Shown here piece after piece: positions 10,196 through 20,884 of a stretch of DNA of 64,000 nucleotides (position 1 is the first letter of the stretch; each line of letters begins with the position of its first letter). The translations under genes were made by a program, and so were the position numbers. The notes under the pieces were generated by a model. That model worked only from the letters and a program-made list of their open reading frames with translations. It was not told the origin of the DNA and did not search any database. This DNA comes from Trichopria drosophilae (taxonomy: Eukaryota > Arthropoda > Insecta > Hymenoptera > Diapriidae), in NCBI GenBank assembly GCA_030407085.1, contig CM059585.1:64963501-65027500 (forward strand). The letters are read 5' to 3'.

Positions 10196-10862
10196 CGGAG
10201 ACCAGGTTACCTCTTGTTTTGTGAGTGCGTGCGTGTAGACTTGTGCTAACTTTTATTACTCGTTATGAATCATTTTTTTTCTTTACCTTTTTGTTAAATT
10301 TTCTTCTGCCTACACCCTCCGTTTCACCGAAAAGCCGGTAGCCAATCAGGCTAATAGGGGATAACTTAAAATTTGATTAATATTATATTCTTAAGGCTAT
10401 GTATCAGTGTACGGAGAGGTTCTCTTGAACCCGCGTAATTATCGAAAAAAAAAACTAAGTGTAGTGAATTCGGATCTCACCTAACCTGCACTTTCCTTCA
10501 CTAGTCATCAATGACCGAAAGCAAGCGGGGCAAACAGGGGCCAGAAGAAAGAAACGCGCACGCCGAGGGTTCGGAGATGCATGGGTTCTTGCATGAAAGT
10601 AGCACGTCGACGACTGAATACGTAAAGTGGGGGGTGATGCAAGTTGGAATGGCACGTAAGATTATGCTGGTTATCTATAAGTATGCCGTCGCATGTTTGC
10701 ATGTAGTGGATCACTCAAGTAGCACAATATTTCTCTTTGCACATTTTCTCACCTTTCTTTCGCGAAGCAGTAATATTTGCTTTCAAATTGGCTCGAGATA
10801 TTCAATGATCTATTCTGGGCGAGACCGGGCGGCCTTCGGATGACCTCGCCGGCCATAGTTCA
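10196..10862 (+). other. Gypsy-1 3' untranslated region
   Basis: No gene is supported; the 110-codon frame at 10511-10843 has no recognisable motif. The stretch contains one GGATAACT (10359) and one GGTTATCT (10669), members of the octamer pair reported as a finding. Confidence 0.4.
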
Positions 10863-10872
10863 GGGGGGAGGG
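10863..10872 (+). other. polypurine tract of Gypsy-1
   Basis: GGGGGGAGGG lies two bases before the TGTAACGTGG that starts the 3' LTR, the expected position for the plus-strand primer of LTR retrotransposons. Confidence 0.75.
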
Positions 10873-10874
10873 TA

Positions 10875-11694
10875 TGTAACGTGGCAAAACACGTTACAGT
10901 GCTAACTGCCACGAGACTCACAACGGGGATAACTTAAGGGCGGGGACTCTTCAAGAACCGCTAATATTTCGTATGGGTGCAATTTCCGAAATGATCTCAT
11001 CACCTTATGGGGGGACTGCTCGGAAGAAGCGCTAGTATTTATTTTGGTGATGACGTCATTCGGCTTTTTTTGAATGTTATATGTTGAGAATCTGCCGGGA
11101 GGCTTTTATCCAAGGGGGAATGTTGTCATTATAGGGGGGACTGCTCCGAAGAAGCGCTAATTTTTATTATGACAACAAATTAGGATTTATATTTGTTATG
11201 AATCTGCCGGGAGGCTTTTATCCACGGGGAAATGTTGTCATTATAGGGGGACTGCTCCGAAGAAGCGCTAATTTTTAATATGACAACAAATTAGGATTTA
11301 TATTTGTTATGAATCTGCCGGGAGGCTTTTATCCACGGGGAAATGTTGTCATTATAGGGGGGACTTCTCTGAAGAAGCGCTAATTTTTAATATGACAACA
11401 AATTAGGATTTATATTTGTTATGAATCTGCCGGGAGGCTTTTATCCAAGGGGGAATGTTGTCATTATAGGGGGGACTGCTCCGAAGAAGCGCTAATTTTT
11501 AACAAGACAACCAACAACAGCGCGTGCGGCGCGCCCATAAATTTGTCGGGCTTCGGCTCGGCTGGCGCCCTCTCTTACCATCCGGCGCGCCGTGCGGATT
11601 TTTGTGGCCCCCGGAAAAGTTCGGTTTTTTGCAGGCGGCCACGAGCGACGTCGACGGACGGGTGGAGGCGATGAAGTCGGGGGCGGAGGTCTCA
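10875..11694 (+). repeat. Gypsy-1 3' LTR, 820 bp
   Basis: It starts TGTAACGTGG directly after the polypurine tract and ends in CTCA, where the 5' LTR reads TACA. The first 24 bp are a perfect palindrome (TGTAACGTG, 6-bp loop, CACGTTACA). U3 is dominated by ~112-bp tandem repeats (10984-11507). R/U5 from 11515 matches 2909-3089. The large size difference between the two LTRs is due to the missing 5' U3. Confidence 0.8.
10984..11507 (+). repeat. ~112-bp tandem repeats in the 3' LTR
   Basis: GAATCTGCCGGGAGGCTTTT recurs at 11087, 11200, 11311 and 11423, spacings 113, 111 and 112. Each unit carries the core GGGACTGCTCCGAAGAAGCG followed by CTAATTTTT. The first unit (from ~10984) is diverged, and a still weaker copy starts near 10937. 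In the later copies the core is flanked by TGTTGTCAT and ATGACAACA, which are complementary; in the diverged copy the flanks read CTCATCACC and GGTGATGA, different but again complementary. Confidence 0.9.
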
Positions 11695-12460
11695 GTATAA
11701 ACCGCCCCCCTTAAATTATTAACAATTACTTTCTATTCCCTTTGCCCTTAATGAGACGAGTTGCTACGGCAACATTTAAAAATCTTTCTTTAGCGCAGCC
11801 ACCTCCGTTCACTCAAAACCCAGTGTTGACCGGTCCGGTCGAACGCCCTTTCACGTAAGTATTCGAAGTAGCCATGTAAGTACCCCGGGTCAGAGCGTAA
11901 CAAAATGACAGCGATACCGAACGGAGACCTGCATAATTGACGGAATTTGGGAAAGAAAAGTAAATAAATTCCCCTAAAATAATTTTTAAATGAACAAACT
12001 CTAATTAAAAAAAATTTGTTGTTACTTTCCTTTCAAAATCAATAACAAGGACAAAGGACATAGGACAATTGAAGAGGACAAAGAACAAGGTAATTTTCCC
12101 CGCTTTCATGACGAATTTGTCTACTCGCGGGTCGGCTCTGTGGAGAGATACAGGGTAAAGACGGGAACGGTACAAGACAGAACTATGCAGACACACAACA
12201 CAACACCTACCCAGAGCCAGTCCCCCCTACCCCAATATCGGTACCATCAGCAGATACAGCGGCCTGTGCCGTAGCAAATACGTCGCGGGGATAATCCCAT
12301 CTTTATCCGAGATAAGATCCACGACGTACCGACCGCGGATGAGACGCTGACGGTACCGATAACTGCCGACCGGTGTCAACAGCGGTCCCAAATTTGTACC
12401 TCCGCCCAGCAATGTTGCCTGGTTATTCCAAACACTGGACGTAAGCAGAGAAAATTATAC
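11695..12460. other. no gene seen
   Basis: Unique-looking sequence between the Gypsy-1 LTR and the SINE head at 12461. Short frames on the minus strand (12005-12412) show no domain. Confidence 0.4.
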
Positions 12461-12543
12461 GGACGGGATTCGAAATCGAGACCTTCGCGATGTTCAGATC
12501 GAGCGAACTAAGACTGCCTTAGCCCGCAAGACCATCTCGCCAC
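12461..12543 (-). repeat. tRNA-derived SINE head
   Basis: On the minus strand this reads GTGGCGAGATGGTCTTGCGG at the start (RNA polymerase III A-box-like) and GATTTCGAATCCC near the end (B-box-like), about 60 bp apart. It does not fold into a clean cloverleaf, so a tRNA-derived SINE is more likely than a tRNA gene. The head resembles the one at 16968, which also starts GGCGAGATGGT. The body beyond 12461 on the minus strand does not match that copy. Confidence 0.6.
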
Positions 12544-13042
12544 TAAAATCAATAACATTTTGTATAAATAAATCTGTTCAATTCAATTTATTATTTTGTT
12601 TCCTCAAAAATATAAAAAAAAAATTTTTATGTGGTTACACGGAATGTCCACTAACAAAGTGGTCACAGGATATCAAACAAAGACTTGCGCAATTAAATAA
12701 TCTCAAAAAAAAAGAAGCGAATGAATTCCTACAAAATTTTGTTTAAGGAATAAAAATTTTTTTAACTTAAATCTTTTATTTTAAAATCAATAAAATGTAT
12801 AAGAAAACTGTTTAATTCAAACCAATTTTTTGTTTGATTTTCCGAAAAATAATTCTTTAAATTCTTTACGCAAACACCTGTAATATTCGCTAACAATTAG
12901 TGACAGCACTACTGAATGGAAGCTATGATTTAGCTAACGATAAACGCAAATTTATTTCCTAAATTTTCTTCCTATTTGTAATATTGTAACAAGATTCTCG
13001 TTTACGTTATTAATTAGGCCATATTTTAAAAGTTATTGAGAT
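12544..13042. other. AT-rich, no gene seen
   Basis: AT-rich non-coding DNA with several A runs and no recognised feature. Confidence 0.4.
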
Positions 13043-13305
13043 TGTAAGCGTTTTACGTATTTATGTATATCGAAGGCGGTGTGGTCTGTCAGGGGTAAAA
13101 CGGTGCCCTAAACCCGAACGCACCCGAGAATGAGCGAGGGCGCTCGAAACATATAGATTGCGAGAGCGGTGCGTTTGCGCGGCAGTTTTTCTCTCGACGA
13201 GCGACCGACCGGCTCGTGCCATTGTAAGCGAATGCATTTTGCTGTTTTAAATTCCTTATACAATGTTGTTATAATTTTACAATAAATTAATAAAACACCC
13301 TTACA
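13043..13305 (+). repeat. Gypsy-2 5' LTR, about 263 bp
   Basis: It begins TGTAAG and ends CTTACA, a perfect 6-bp terminal inversion. An AATAAA polyadenylation signal is inside at ~13280. A primer-binding-like TGGGATCTGGATAGG follows at 13317. The start cannot be confirmed because no 3' LTR exists to compare. Confidence 0.55.
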
Positions 13306-13758
13306 ATATTCAGAAATGGGATCTGGATAGGAAGAGTTACGCGACGCGCTACGAGAATTTTCGAGAGAGACAACGTGCACAAAATATGTTTCGATTTATA
13401 GCGTGTCGAGCCGTGTTGAGTTTTTGTTCGTAAGTCGCGAGAAAAAAAGGGACGACGTCTGGGTGTGTGCAGTGTCACGTTTTGAGAAACTTAGCGTCGT
13501 TTTTGCTTTGTGCAGCGACGTTCGAGAACTTGGGATTGTGAACCGTGTCCTTGAGTGGGTACGAACTTGTCGCAAATCGCGAGAGTGAACGAAGGCGATA
13601 GCTTTGTGCAGTGTTGTGCCCAAAAACCATTGTTCATGTCATTTTTTTCGGTTAGCAACGCGGCGAGACAACTTTTTTAATCGGTTGTTTCTGTGTACTG
13701 GATTTACAGACGCGCTTTGTGCAAAAGTCGTCACAGTGCTTTGTGCTGAAAAATAAAA

Positions 13759-14664
13759 ATAGCGACCGCTGAGCAGTGTTCGATTGCCGAACAAAAAGCA
13801 GGCCTTGAGTTGCTAGGGCTCACCACGTTTGGAAGAAAAGCGGACTTAGTTGCAAGGATCCAAGAGAAAGACCCTAACGGCGATTGGATTACGAGAGTGA
13901 GGGATTTAGACAATCAGACGTCCGCAGAAGATTTATGACGGCGAGAAAAGGCTGTCTTGGAACGCGAGTTGGAAATCGCACGGCGCGAACTCGAGATCGA
14001 GAGAGAAAGACGCCGTCTAAACGGACTAAACGAAGAAAGAGAGGAAGAGATTCCTGTTAATTCGCAGTTAAGCATGAGTGAGTTGAAAGAACTCGTGTCC
14101 CTTTTTGACGGTAGTGCCGGTAAGTTTGAAAGTTGGGAAAATCAAATTCGATTTGTAACGGATGCAAACCGTTTGAGCAACAATAAGGCGATAGTGTTGG
14201 TGAGTACCAAACGGCGCAGGAAAGCACTGGAATGGATCCATTTGAAATCGGATATTTTAACAAAAACATTCGAAGAGCTGTTGATTTTGATGAAGGATAT
14301 GTTCGACGATCGCACAAGTAAGCTGACCCTGAGGCGACAATTTGAAGATAAACGTTGGAAAAGAGGCGAATCCTTCAACGAATATTGTCATGAAAAAAAT
14401 ATCCTCGGAAATCGAGTTCCAATTGAAGATGACGAGCTGATCGACTATATAATCGATGGCATCCCCGATAGCTCGATGAGGGATCAAACTCGTATGCAGC
14501 GCTTCGATTCAGTAGCGTCTTTAAGGCTTTCGAGAAAATTCCACTTCGCGAAAAAGGACCGTGGAAGCCTAATGTATACAGTAAAGGACAATCAGTACAG
14601 CCTCGATCCACCGGAAAACATGATCGAACGTCAGAGGGCAGCAGCAGTGTCGATAAGAAAATGA
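13759..14664 (+). pseudogene. Gypsy-2 gag with N-terminal SAP-like domain
   Basis: The frame that is open from ATG 13957 to 14664 extends upstream through one stop (TGA 13936-13938). Upstream it encodes LELLGLTTFGRKADLVARIQ, a good match to SAP-type helix-extension-helix domains. The likely ancestral start is at 13759-13761, now ATA instead of ATG, followed by ATAEQ. After the SAP part come a charged coiled-coil-like helix (RELEIARRELEIERERR), LFDGSAGKFESWENQIRF and a retrotransposon-gag capsid domain (RRQFEDKRWKRGESFNEY). Gag forms the particle and the SAP part would bind nucleic acid. A -1 shift at ~14660 separates it from the zinc knuckles. Confidence 0.8.
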
Positions 14665-14864
14665 CGAATCGAAGAGGTACGATATGTTACACGTGTCGAG
14701 AAACGGGTCACCTTGCCCGTGACTGCCCTATGAAAACGGCAAAGAGTTCATGTTATTTATGTGGAAGTACCGACCATTGGACACGGAATTGTCAGAAGAA
14801 GAAAACGACTTTAAAAGAAGAAACGCAAATAGCGAATGTGAACGTGACGCCGAAGAAGCGATAG
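14661..14864 (+). pseudogene. Gypsy-2 nucleocapsid zinc knuckles
   Basis: Two CCHC knuckles, CYTCRETGHLARDC and CYLCGSTDHWTRNC, follow each other with a 12-residue spacer, then a basic tail. This is the nucleic-acid-binding end of gag, in the frame -1 to the capsid part; whether the shift is programmed or a mutation cannot be told from one copy. Confidence 0.85.
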
Positions 14865-14916
14865 ACGATTGTAGGCGTAATGTAAAGTACGAATTGCATG
14901 TAGACCGTGAAAGTTT

Positions 14917-15438
14917 TTGTTTACGTTTGGCACTCTGTTGGACACCGGAAGTCCAGTAAGCTTCGTTAAAGAGAAATTCATAACCGATAAAGCGATAAAA
15001 CCTGTAAACAAAACGCAATGCACTTTTAACGGAATTAACGATTCAGAGTTAAAAATTAAAGGTCAAGTAGAATTACAAATAACTATAAGTGGAATTACCA
15101 ATGAATGTAATGCTTTGTATGTTGTGAGTAACGACACTATGAAATCTGCGATAGTATTGGGGCGTGACCTTTTCCATAAATTCGGATTTCGATTAACTAG
15201 AAAAAATATAGATGTCGATAGAGAAACTTCAGAGATTTTAAATGTCAATACGAATTCGAGAAATGATAAAGAGTATTTTACGTATAAAGTTAATACAGAG
15301 ATGCCAATTGCGACACAAAACGAGTTGAACGAGTACGTTAAACCAGAACGTCCGAACGAACCAAAAATTAAAGCCGAGATAGAACGGCATTTAAGAGCAT
15401 ACCGCATTTCACTACACGCCAAGACGCTTGTCATATAG
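14917..15438 (+). pseudogene. Gypsy-2 aspartic protease
   Basis: The active site LLDTGSPVSFV is near the start, and the family's second conserved region appears as AIVLGRDLFHKFGF around residue 85. After that the frame continues with a linker rich in Asn, Glu and Lys that leads to RT. The frame is open for 173 codons; the enzyme would process the polyprotein. Confidence 0.85.
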
Positions 15439-15440
15439 CG

Positions 15441-16713
15441 AGAAAAATGAGATGAGAAAAATTATCGACAATAATTTAGAAAAGGGAATAATTCGAGCTA
15501 GTGACTCCGAATACGCGTCACCCATCGTGTTAGTAAAAAAAAAAGAATAATGAGTACCATATGTGCGTAGATTATAGGACTTTAAATAAGTATTTACCGA
15601 GAGATAATTACCCCTTACCGTTAATAGAGGATCAGCTTGACGTTTTAGACAAAAATATTTACTTTAGTTTGCTCGATCTAAAAGACGGATTCCACCATAT
15701 ATCGGTCGCCAAAGATTCCATTAAGTTAACGTCGTTTGTGACGCCATTAGGGCAGTATGAGTACGTCAAAATGCCATTTTGTCTGAAAACCGCCCCGTCG
15801 AAATTTCAGCGTTTTATAAATACTATTCTAAAGGAACTTGTTGATCAAGGCGATATTGTTGTTTACCTCGACGATTTCCTAGTAGCAATGGAGACTTCCG
15901 AACACCAATTCGCTGTTTTAACAAAGATTTTCCGATTGTTGGTTAAGAACAAACTTGAATTGCGACTAGATAAATGCCGAATTCTATTGACCCAAGTCGA
16001 TTACCTAGGGTATTCTATCTCTGGCGAAGGTATTCGTGCGACAAAAAAAGGCTTAGAAGCGATCAAGCAGTACCCAGTTACTAAAAATATTCGTGAAGTT
16101 CTCGGGTTCATAGGACTCTGTTCATATTTTAGGAAGTTCATTGAGTGATTCTCTACGATCGCAAAGCCTTTACACGACCTAATGAAAAAAGATATTGATT
16201 TCAAATTCGGTGAAAAAGAGTTAGAAGCATTTGAGCCGGTAAAAACTGAATTAGTATCCGCACCAGTCCTTTCGATATACAACCCTCATGACGAAAACGA
16301 ACTTCATTGCGACGCGAGTTCCAACGGTTTCGGAGCCGTTTTAATACAACGGAAGAAGGACTTAAAATTCCACCCTATCTTTTATTGCGAAAAGAACCAC
16401 GAGTACGGAAAGTAAGTCCAGTAGTTTTGAACTTGAAATGCTGGCAATCATGTACGCGCTCCGTCGGTTTCTCATTTATTTACAAGGATTACATTTTAAA
16501 ATCCTTACTGATTGTAATTCCGTAGCATTATCACTAAAGAAACGCGATATTAACCAACGAATAGAAAGATGGGCTCTAGAACTACAGAACTTTGATTACA
16601 CGTTAGAACACCGCGAAGGAAAACGTATGAGTCACGTGGATAGCTTGAGTAGATCTAACGGCATTATGGTAGTAGAGACAAATTCATTTGAGCATCACCT
16701 TTTTTTGGACTGA
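15441..16713 (+). pseudogene. Gypsy-2 reverse transcriptase and RNase H
   Basis: RT begins near 15441 (GIIRASDSEYASPIVLVKK), meets a stop at ~15549 and resumes in the frame at 15561: MCVDYRTLNKYLPRDNYPLP, LLDLKDGFHHISV, and catalytic VVYLDDFLV. The frame runs to a stop at 16146-16148. RNase H follows at 16182-16415 with HCDASSNGFGAVLIQ, then after a shift at 16438-16713 with ILTDCNSVALSLKK and DYTLEHREGKRMSHVDSLSR. No integrase is found downstream. Catalytic YLDD and the first RNase H Asp are intact. Confidence 0.85.
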
Positions 16714-16967
16714 GTTAGATAATTTACACACATTAAATATTTCTTTTCTTTTACTATAAAATACCTTTTGCAATACTTTTGGAAGCAAAAGCTCTATTTT
16801 TACAACCCTATGATCCCGAGTAATACTTCCATAATCCACTAGCGGCTTGGCAACCACTATTAAATTTGATTAAAAATGATCCTTTCTCAGCAATGCATAT
16901 TTTCTTTAAAATTTAAAATTACTCTTGTAAAATTTACTAACTACATATTAAATACTAATAATAATAA

Positions 16968-17160
16968 GGGGGCGAGATGGTTACGATGGATAAGGCGTCC
17001 GCCTTGTTTCGTAATTTGTACGTCTCCGAAGGTTCTCGGTTCGAGTCCCCGTGTAGACAATTTTGTGCGGGTTGAATTGAACTCAGTACCGACACTGCAA
17101 TCACCTACCTCATGGTTTGAGGCGTGGTTGCAGTGATATTTCACGCTGATCTGGTAGAAA
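16968..17160 (+). repeat. tRNA-Arg-like SINE
   Basis: The head has GGCGAGATGGTTACGATGGA followed by TAAGGCGTCCG, close to the D-arm of arginine tRNAs, and GGTTCTCGGTTCGAGTCCCC with a good B box about 55 bp later. After the tRNA-like part comes a unique body to ~17160. The insertion directly follows the truncated end of Gypsy-2. Confidence 0.7.
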
Positions 17161-17634
17161 TTTGAGCAACAAAATTTATAATTTTTCGGTTAGATTGAGC
17201 GACATAAGAAACCAATGTTATTGTTTAAGTTATTATTAAAATATTAATAATAACAATAACAACAATAACAATAAAGATAATATGGGCAGTAAACAGAAGA
17301 AAGTATTTCCCATACGCAGCTTCTAAAATTCCATAATTTCTACAAATTTCGACAAGCTTCTTTCAAAAAAATTATATATAAAATTTGTATATATACAATG
17401 TGGATATTTTATCAACATCAGTTCATAATTTACAATATTAGGATAAAAGTTCTTTCCGTTGTAACAAAAAATAAATGTGTAAAAAATATGCTCCATGTTT
17501 GTATACTGTTCGAGTAGCACTTATTTTTTTTAAGAAAAACAATTTTTAACATTCATGAAGTCATGAAATCTCGAGAAAAAAATCCTTGTGTTATATTTAA
17601 TAACAATAATAATACAGGTATACAAAAAAGGGGT
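17161..17634. other. AT-rich, no gene seen
   Basis: AT-rich spacer with a simple AATAAC-type stretch at ~17240-17280. No recognised feature. Confidence 0.4.
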
Positions 17635-18565
17635 TATTGGATGTTGTTGGGAAGCTGTGGGTCATTTCTGATGTAATTTTGTGCGTAGAATCAGAACCCG
17701 AAGTCAGAATTGGTCCATCACGTTAGGATTTTGAGATATTTGAGGTTATGTACTCAAAAAACGCGTTATTTAGCTATGTTTGAGGTTACGTACAAGATGC
17801 GACAATTTTTGTTGACCTTCTGTATTATTTCCATCTTTTAATACTGTCTTAACCCTTCAAAATGAGGTTTTATTCGACCACCTACGATTTTTTCTTACAA
17901 AGTTACGGCCATTTTGGAATTACGAGATATATCCCACTAATGTCATGAGCATATGCTTTAAATGATTTGAGACAGATATTTTTTACTGGTATCTTAATTT
18001 GAAAATTTGTACTGTTGATATTGGCGTTGCCAATTACGAATTTGAAGTGAAGATATGGAAATTTTTGAATTAAAGATGGCGGATTCAAAATGGCTAAATA
18101 AACAGTAAAGTATAAAAAAGTTATCAAAAAAACAGCCACAACATTGAAACGTGTTTTTAGTTATAAATATCGATATTTTATATAGTTATTTATATTTATA
18201 TAGGTTTCATGACATTGATTTTGACCTTGATCTTGTTCTCCGAGGGCATTTCAAGGTAAATTTGTTTACATGTATATGGTAATTTCAAATTGGTGTCTCT
18301 TGGTGAAGAAAAGTTGTAATGGAATCTGCGTATCTCATATTAAAGACAAAAAGTAGTATCATATGATCCAACGAAAGGAAAAACTTATAAAAATGTTGTG
18401 TCTTCTCTACATAATATCAAAAATAGCAAAAAACGCATTTTTCGAGTACATAACCTCAAATATCTCAAAATCCTGTCGTAATGGGCCATTTCTGACTTCG
18501 GATTCGGATTTTACTCACAAAATTAAGTAAGAAATAACCCACAGCTTTCCAACAACAAAACAATG
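17635..18565. mobile_element. foldback element, long inverted repeats
   Basis: The first ~140 bp (17639-17780) and the last ~140 bp (18420-18563) are inverted copies of each other. Shared stretches include AGCTGTGGGTCATTTCT and TTTTGAGATATTTGAGGTTA. The middle has no coding signal; the phrase ATGGCGGATTCAAAATGG (18073) recurs in variant form elsewhere in the window. Target-site duplication was not resolved, so the superfamily is unknown. Confidence 0.7.
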
Positions 18566-18806
18566 TTGACCTGTGTAATAAAACGACTTTAATGATAAAA
18601 TACAAATAAAATCTTATTTTATAAATTCTCGACCAGACCGACATATTTCATACAAAGTAGAGGGATGCAGTACATTTTTCATACTAATCGTATCTAATAA
18701 AACTTAAAGGGACTAGCCAGATAACATAAATAACGACCATTTTAAAGGAAAGACGAAGCAAAAACTTGCCAACAATCCAGAATTAATAGAAAACGAATTC
18801 GAAAAT

Positions 18807-19431
18807 ATGGCAAATACCAGAGATAAATTAACCTTCAACCACGCAATTAAAAATGTACAGAGATAGGACGAGAATCCTAAAACCTAAAACCTCCTATGCC
18901 TTTATTGATGTATGCAAGGAAGCGAAAGAAATGGTACCAGAAGAATCCGAACAATATCTAGCTATATTAATAAAAAGTAGGCTTAAAGGAGAAGCACGAC
19001 GAACAATAAAAAATAATTCTTTTAACACAGTAGCAGAATTATTAAAAACCCTACGAGAAGTATTTGCCCCTGCAAACTCAATTACAGAGATTATACAAGA
19101 GTTAATAGGCATACAGAATTTGAATTTCGAAAGTGTTGTGGAATATGCCAGCCGTGTTAGAGACGCAGGAGATAGGATAACCGAAATTTAAAAGGCATTA
19201 AGCGATAACGACGAAATAACAGACATAGAAAAAGATAGAACGGAAAAAGAAATTTTGGATATCTTCTTAACCGGCCTAAAACCAGGAATAGAAATACAAT
19301 TAACACAAACGACGGTAAAAGGTTTATCAACAGCAATACACAAAGCTATTCAAATAGAAAGGCGAATAAAACTATCAAATAACGTCCGAGGAATAACCCC
19401 AGAAGACATTAGACACAAAGAAAACCAGTAA
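18807..19431 (+). pseudogene. Gypsy-3 gag
   Basis: A start at 18807 gives about 18 codons before the frame closes near 18863; the main frame is open from 18853 to TAA 19189-19191 and continues after that stop to 19431. It encodes a capsid-like helical protein: SRLKGEARRTIKNNSF, LLKTLREVFAPANSITEIIQ, VVEYASRVRDAGDRITEI and, later, FLTGLKPGIEIQL, the usual final part of Gypsy gag capsid domains. One frameshift and one stop are visible. Zinc knuckles follow in other frames: CQICKNTGLQANTC, where the His is replaced by Gln, and CTHCKSIGHLFC. Confidence 0.65.
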
Positions 19432-20045
19432 ACTACAAAAAATAAAAATAGTAACAACAGATACAAAATGTCAAATTTGTAAGAACACAGGCCTTCAAGC
19501 CAACACTTGTATCTTTAGAAATTCCAATCAACATAATAATTTTTAACCCAGTAATTTCCAGTCCAACTTCCCACAAAATAAATATGAACCAAACACTCGG
19601 GCGCCGAATAATTTTCAAACAATCCACTACCAAAATTACCAAGGAAATGTGCTAACTAAATACGAAAAAAATTTCGTCAACCGACAAAGAGATTATATAA
19701 ACAGACAGTCGCAACGCTATATGAATATTCCCCCTCCAAATTACTACCAAACACAACATTATATCCAACAAAGGAAAATTTCCAATATCATAATTATAGC
19801 CAATGCAATAGACCTAACGAACAAACAATACAGTGTACTCATTGCAAATCGATAGGCCACTTATTTTGTAAGATTATAAAAAACTTATATATCAAGAAGT
19901 GCGAGTAGAAGTCTTAACTATTAATAAACAACAAATCAATAGGCGATTACAGAATACGAGTATACATAAAACAGGATATTACCACCGAAATCCCTCATTA
20001 ATAAATGAAAACGAATCGGACAGAATATAACAATAAAACAATGAA

Positions 20046-20884
20046 CAAAAGCGAATACGAAAATGAAATAATCAAAGAAAAAAAATAATGAATAGAAATA
20101 TACATGAAAATGAAACACTGAACGGATACGGAATAACGAAAAAAAATAAACACGAAAACGAAACACTGAATGGATATGTAATAACGAATAAAAATAAATA
20201 CGAAACCGAAATTACAAATAAAAATGAATACGAAAACAAAATAATAAACCAAAAGGAATATGACAATGAAGATAATGAAAATAGAAATAACTCGAAGCAA
20301 GATTTTATTGATGAGAGTGTCTCAAGACAAAAGAATAATATATCAAATAAAAATAATAATCAAATTAAAAGAGAGTTACCAATATAAACTCACGAAATCG
20401 CAAAATAATAACAAACGACATGATACACGGAATACGAATAATTATATGGATAAAAAACTCACAAGTCGAATTCGAAAACATAGGAATTAAAACTAAAAGC
20501 GGAAATACAAAAAAATATGAAAACAAAATAAGAAATAAAACGACAAATGAAATAACTGAAATTTTAAGTAGAATTAATAATAAACTTACAAGTTATATTA
20601 GAAATGAAACTATACAAGATATCTTGAAGAAAATTTAAGATGAAATTGTAAAAAAAAAATAATAAACCGAGTGAAGACTTCAGTGAGAACCTTTCCTATT
20701 TGTCAAACAAATTCTATGAATTTAAGAACTACAATAACGATTATAAACCAAAGAAACATGCAGTTAATAAATCCTCTGAAACTGTAAAACCAAATGTGGA
20801 ACATGAAAAACAGAAGTTATCCGAGAATAATTATAAAATGACGAAAAATAAGTCTTACGGATTTATCCCCTATATATTTAATTA
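20046..20884 (+). repeat. low-complexity AT-rich region with 48-bp repeats
   Basis: Two 48-bp units at 20107-20154 and 20155-20202 encode near-identical HENETLNGY...KNK segments, followed by shorter 30-bp variants to ~20270. Frames at 20088-20387 and 20700-20884 are Asn/Lys-rich and may be remnants of the linker between gag and protease, or simple-sequence artefacts. Confidence 0.55.

Larger units (their letters stand above)
2909..11694 (+). mobile_element. Gypsy-1: decayed Ty3/Gypsy LTR retrotransposon
   Basis: The order is LTR fragment, primer-binding-like site, gag, protease, reverse transcriptase, RNase H, integrase, extra ORF, polypurine tract, LTR; this is the Ty3/Gypsy order, with integrase last. 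About 180 bp (2909-3089 and 11515-11694) are repeated at the two ends with only a handful of differences by eye, so insertion or recombination was fairly recent, although the coding part is interrupted by many stops and frameshifts. The 5' LTR lacks the U3 region that the 3' LTR has. Confidence 0.85.
13043..16713 (+). mobile_element. Gypsy-2: Ty3/Gypsy element lacking its 3' end
   Basis: The order is LTR, gag, protease, RT and RNase H. The coding signal stops at 16713, at the end of RNase H, and no integrase or 3' LTR was found, so the element is 3'-truncated. The reading frames are longer and less damaged than in Gypsy-1, and the sequence is clearly from a different Gypsy lineage (SAP-like gag start, two normal CCHC knuckles). 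Confidence 0.85.

Noticed and set aside
19936..20300. Minus-strand Phe/Ile-rich frames that look like membrane proteins
   Set aside because: They are the complement of AAT/GAA-rich low-complexity repeats; composition alone explains the hydrophobic run.
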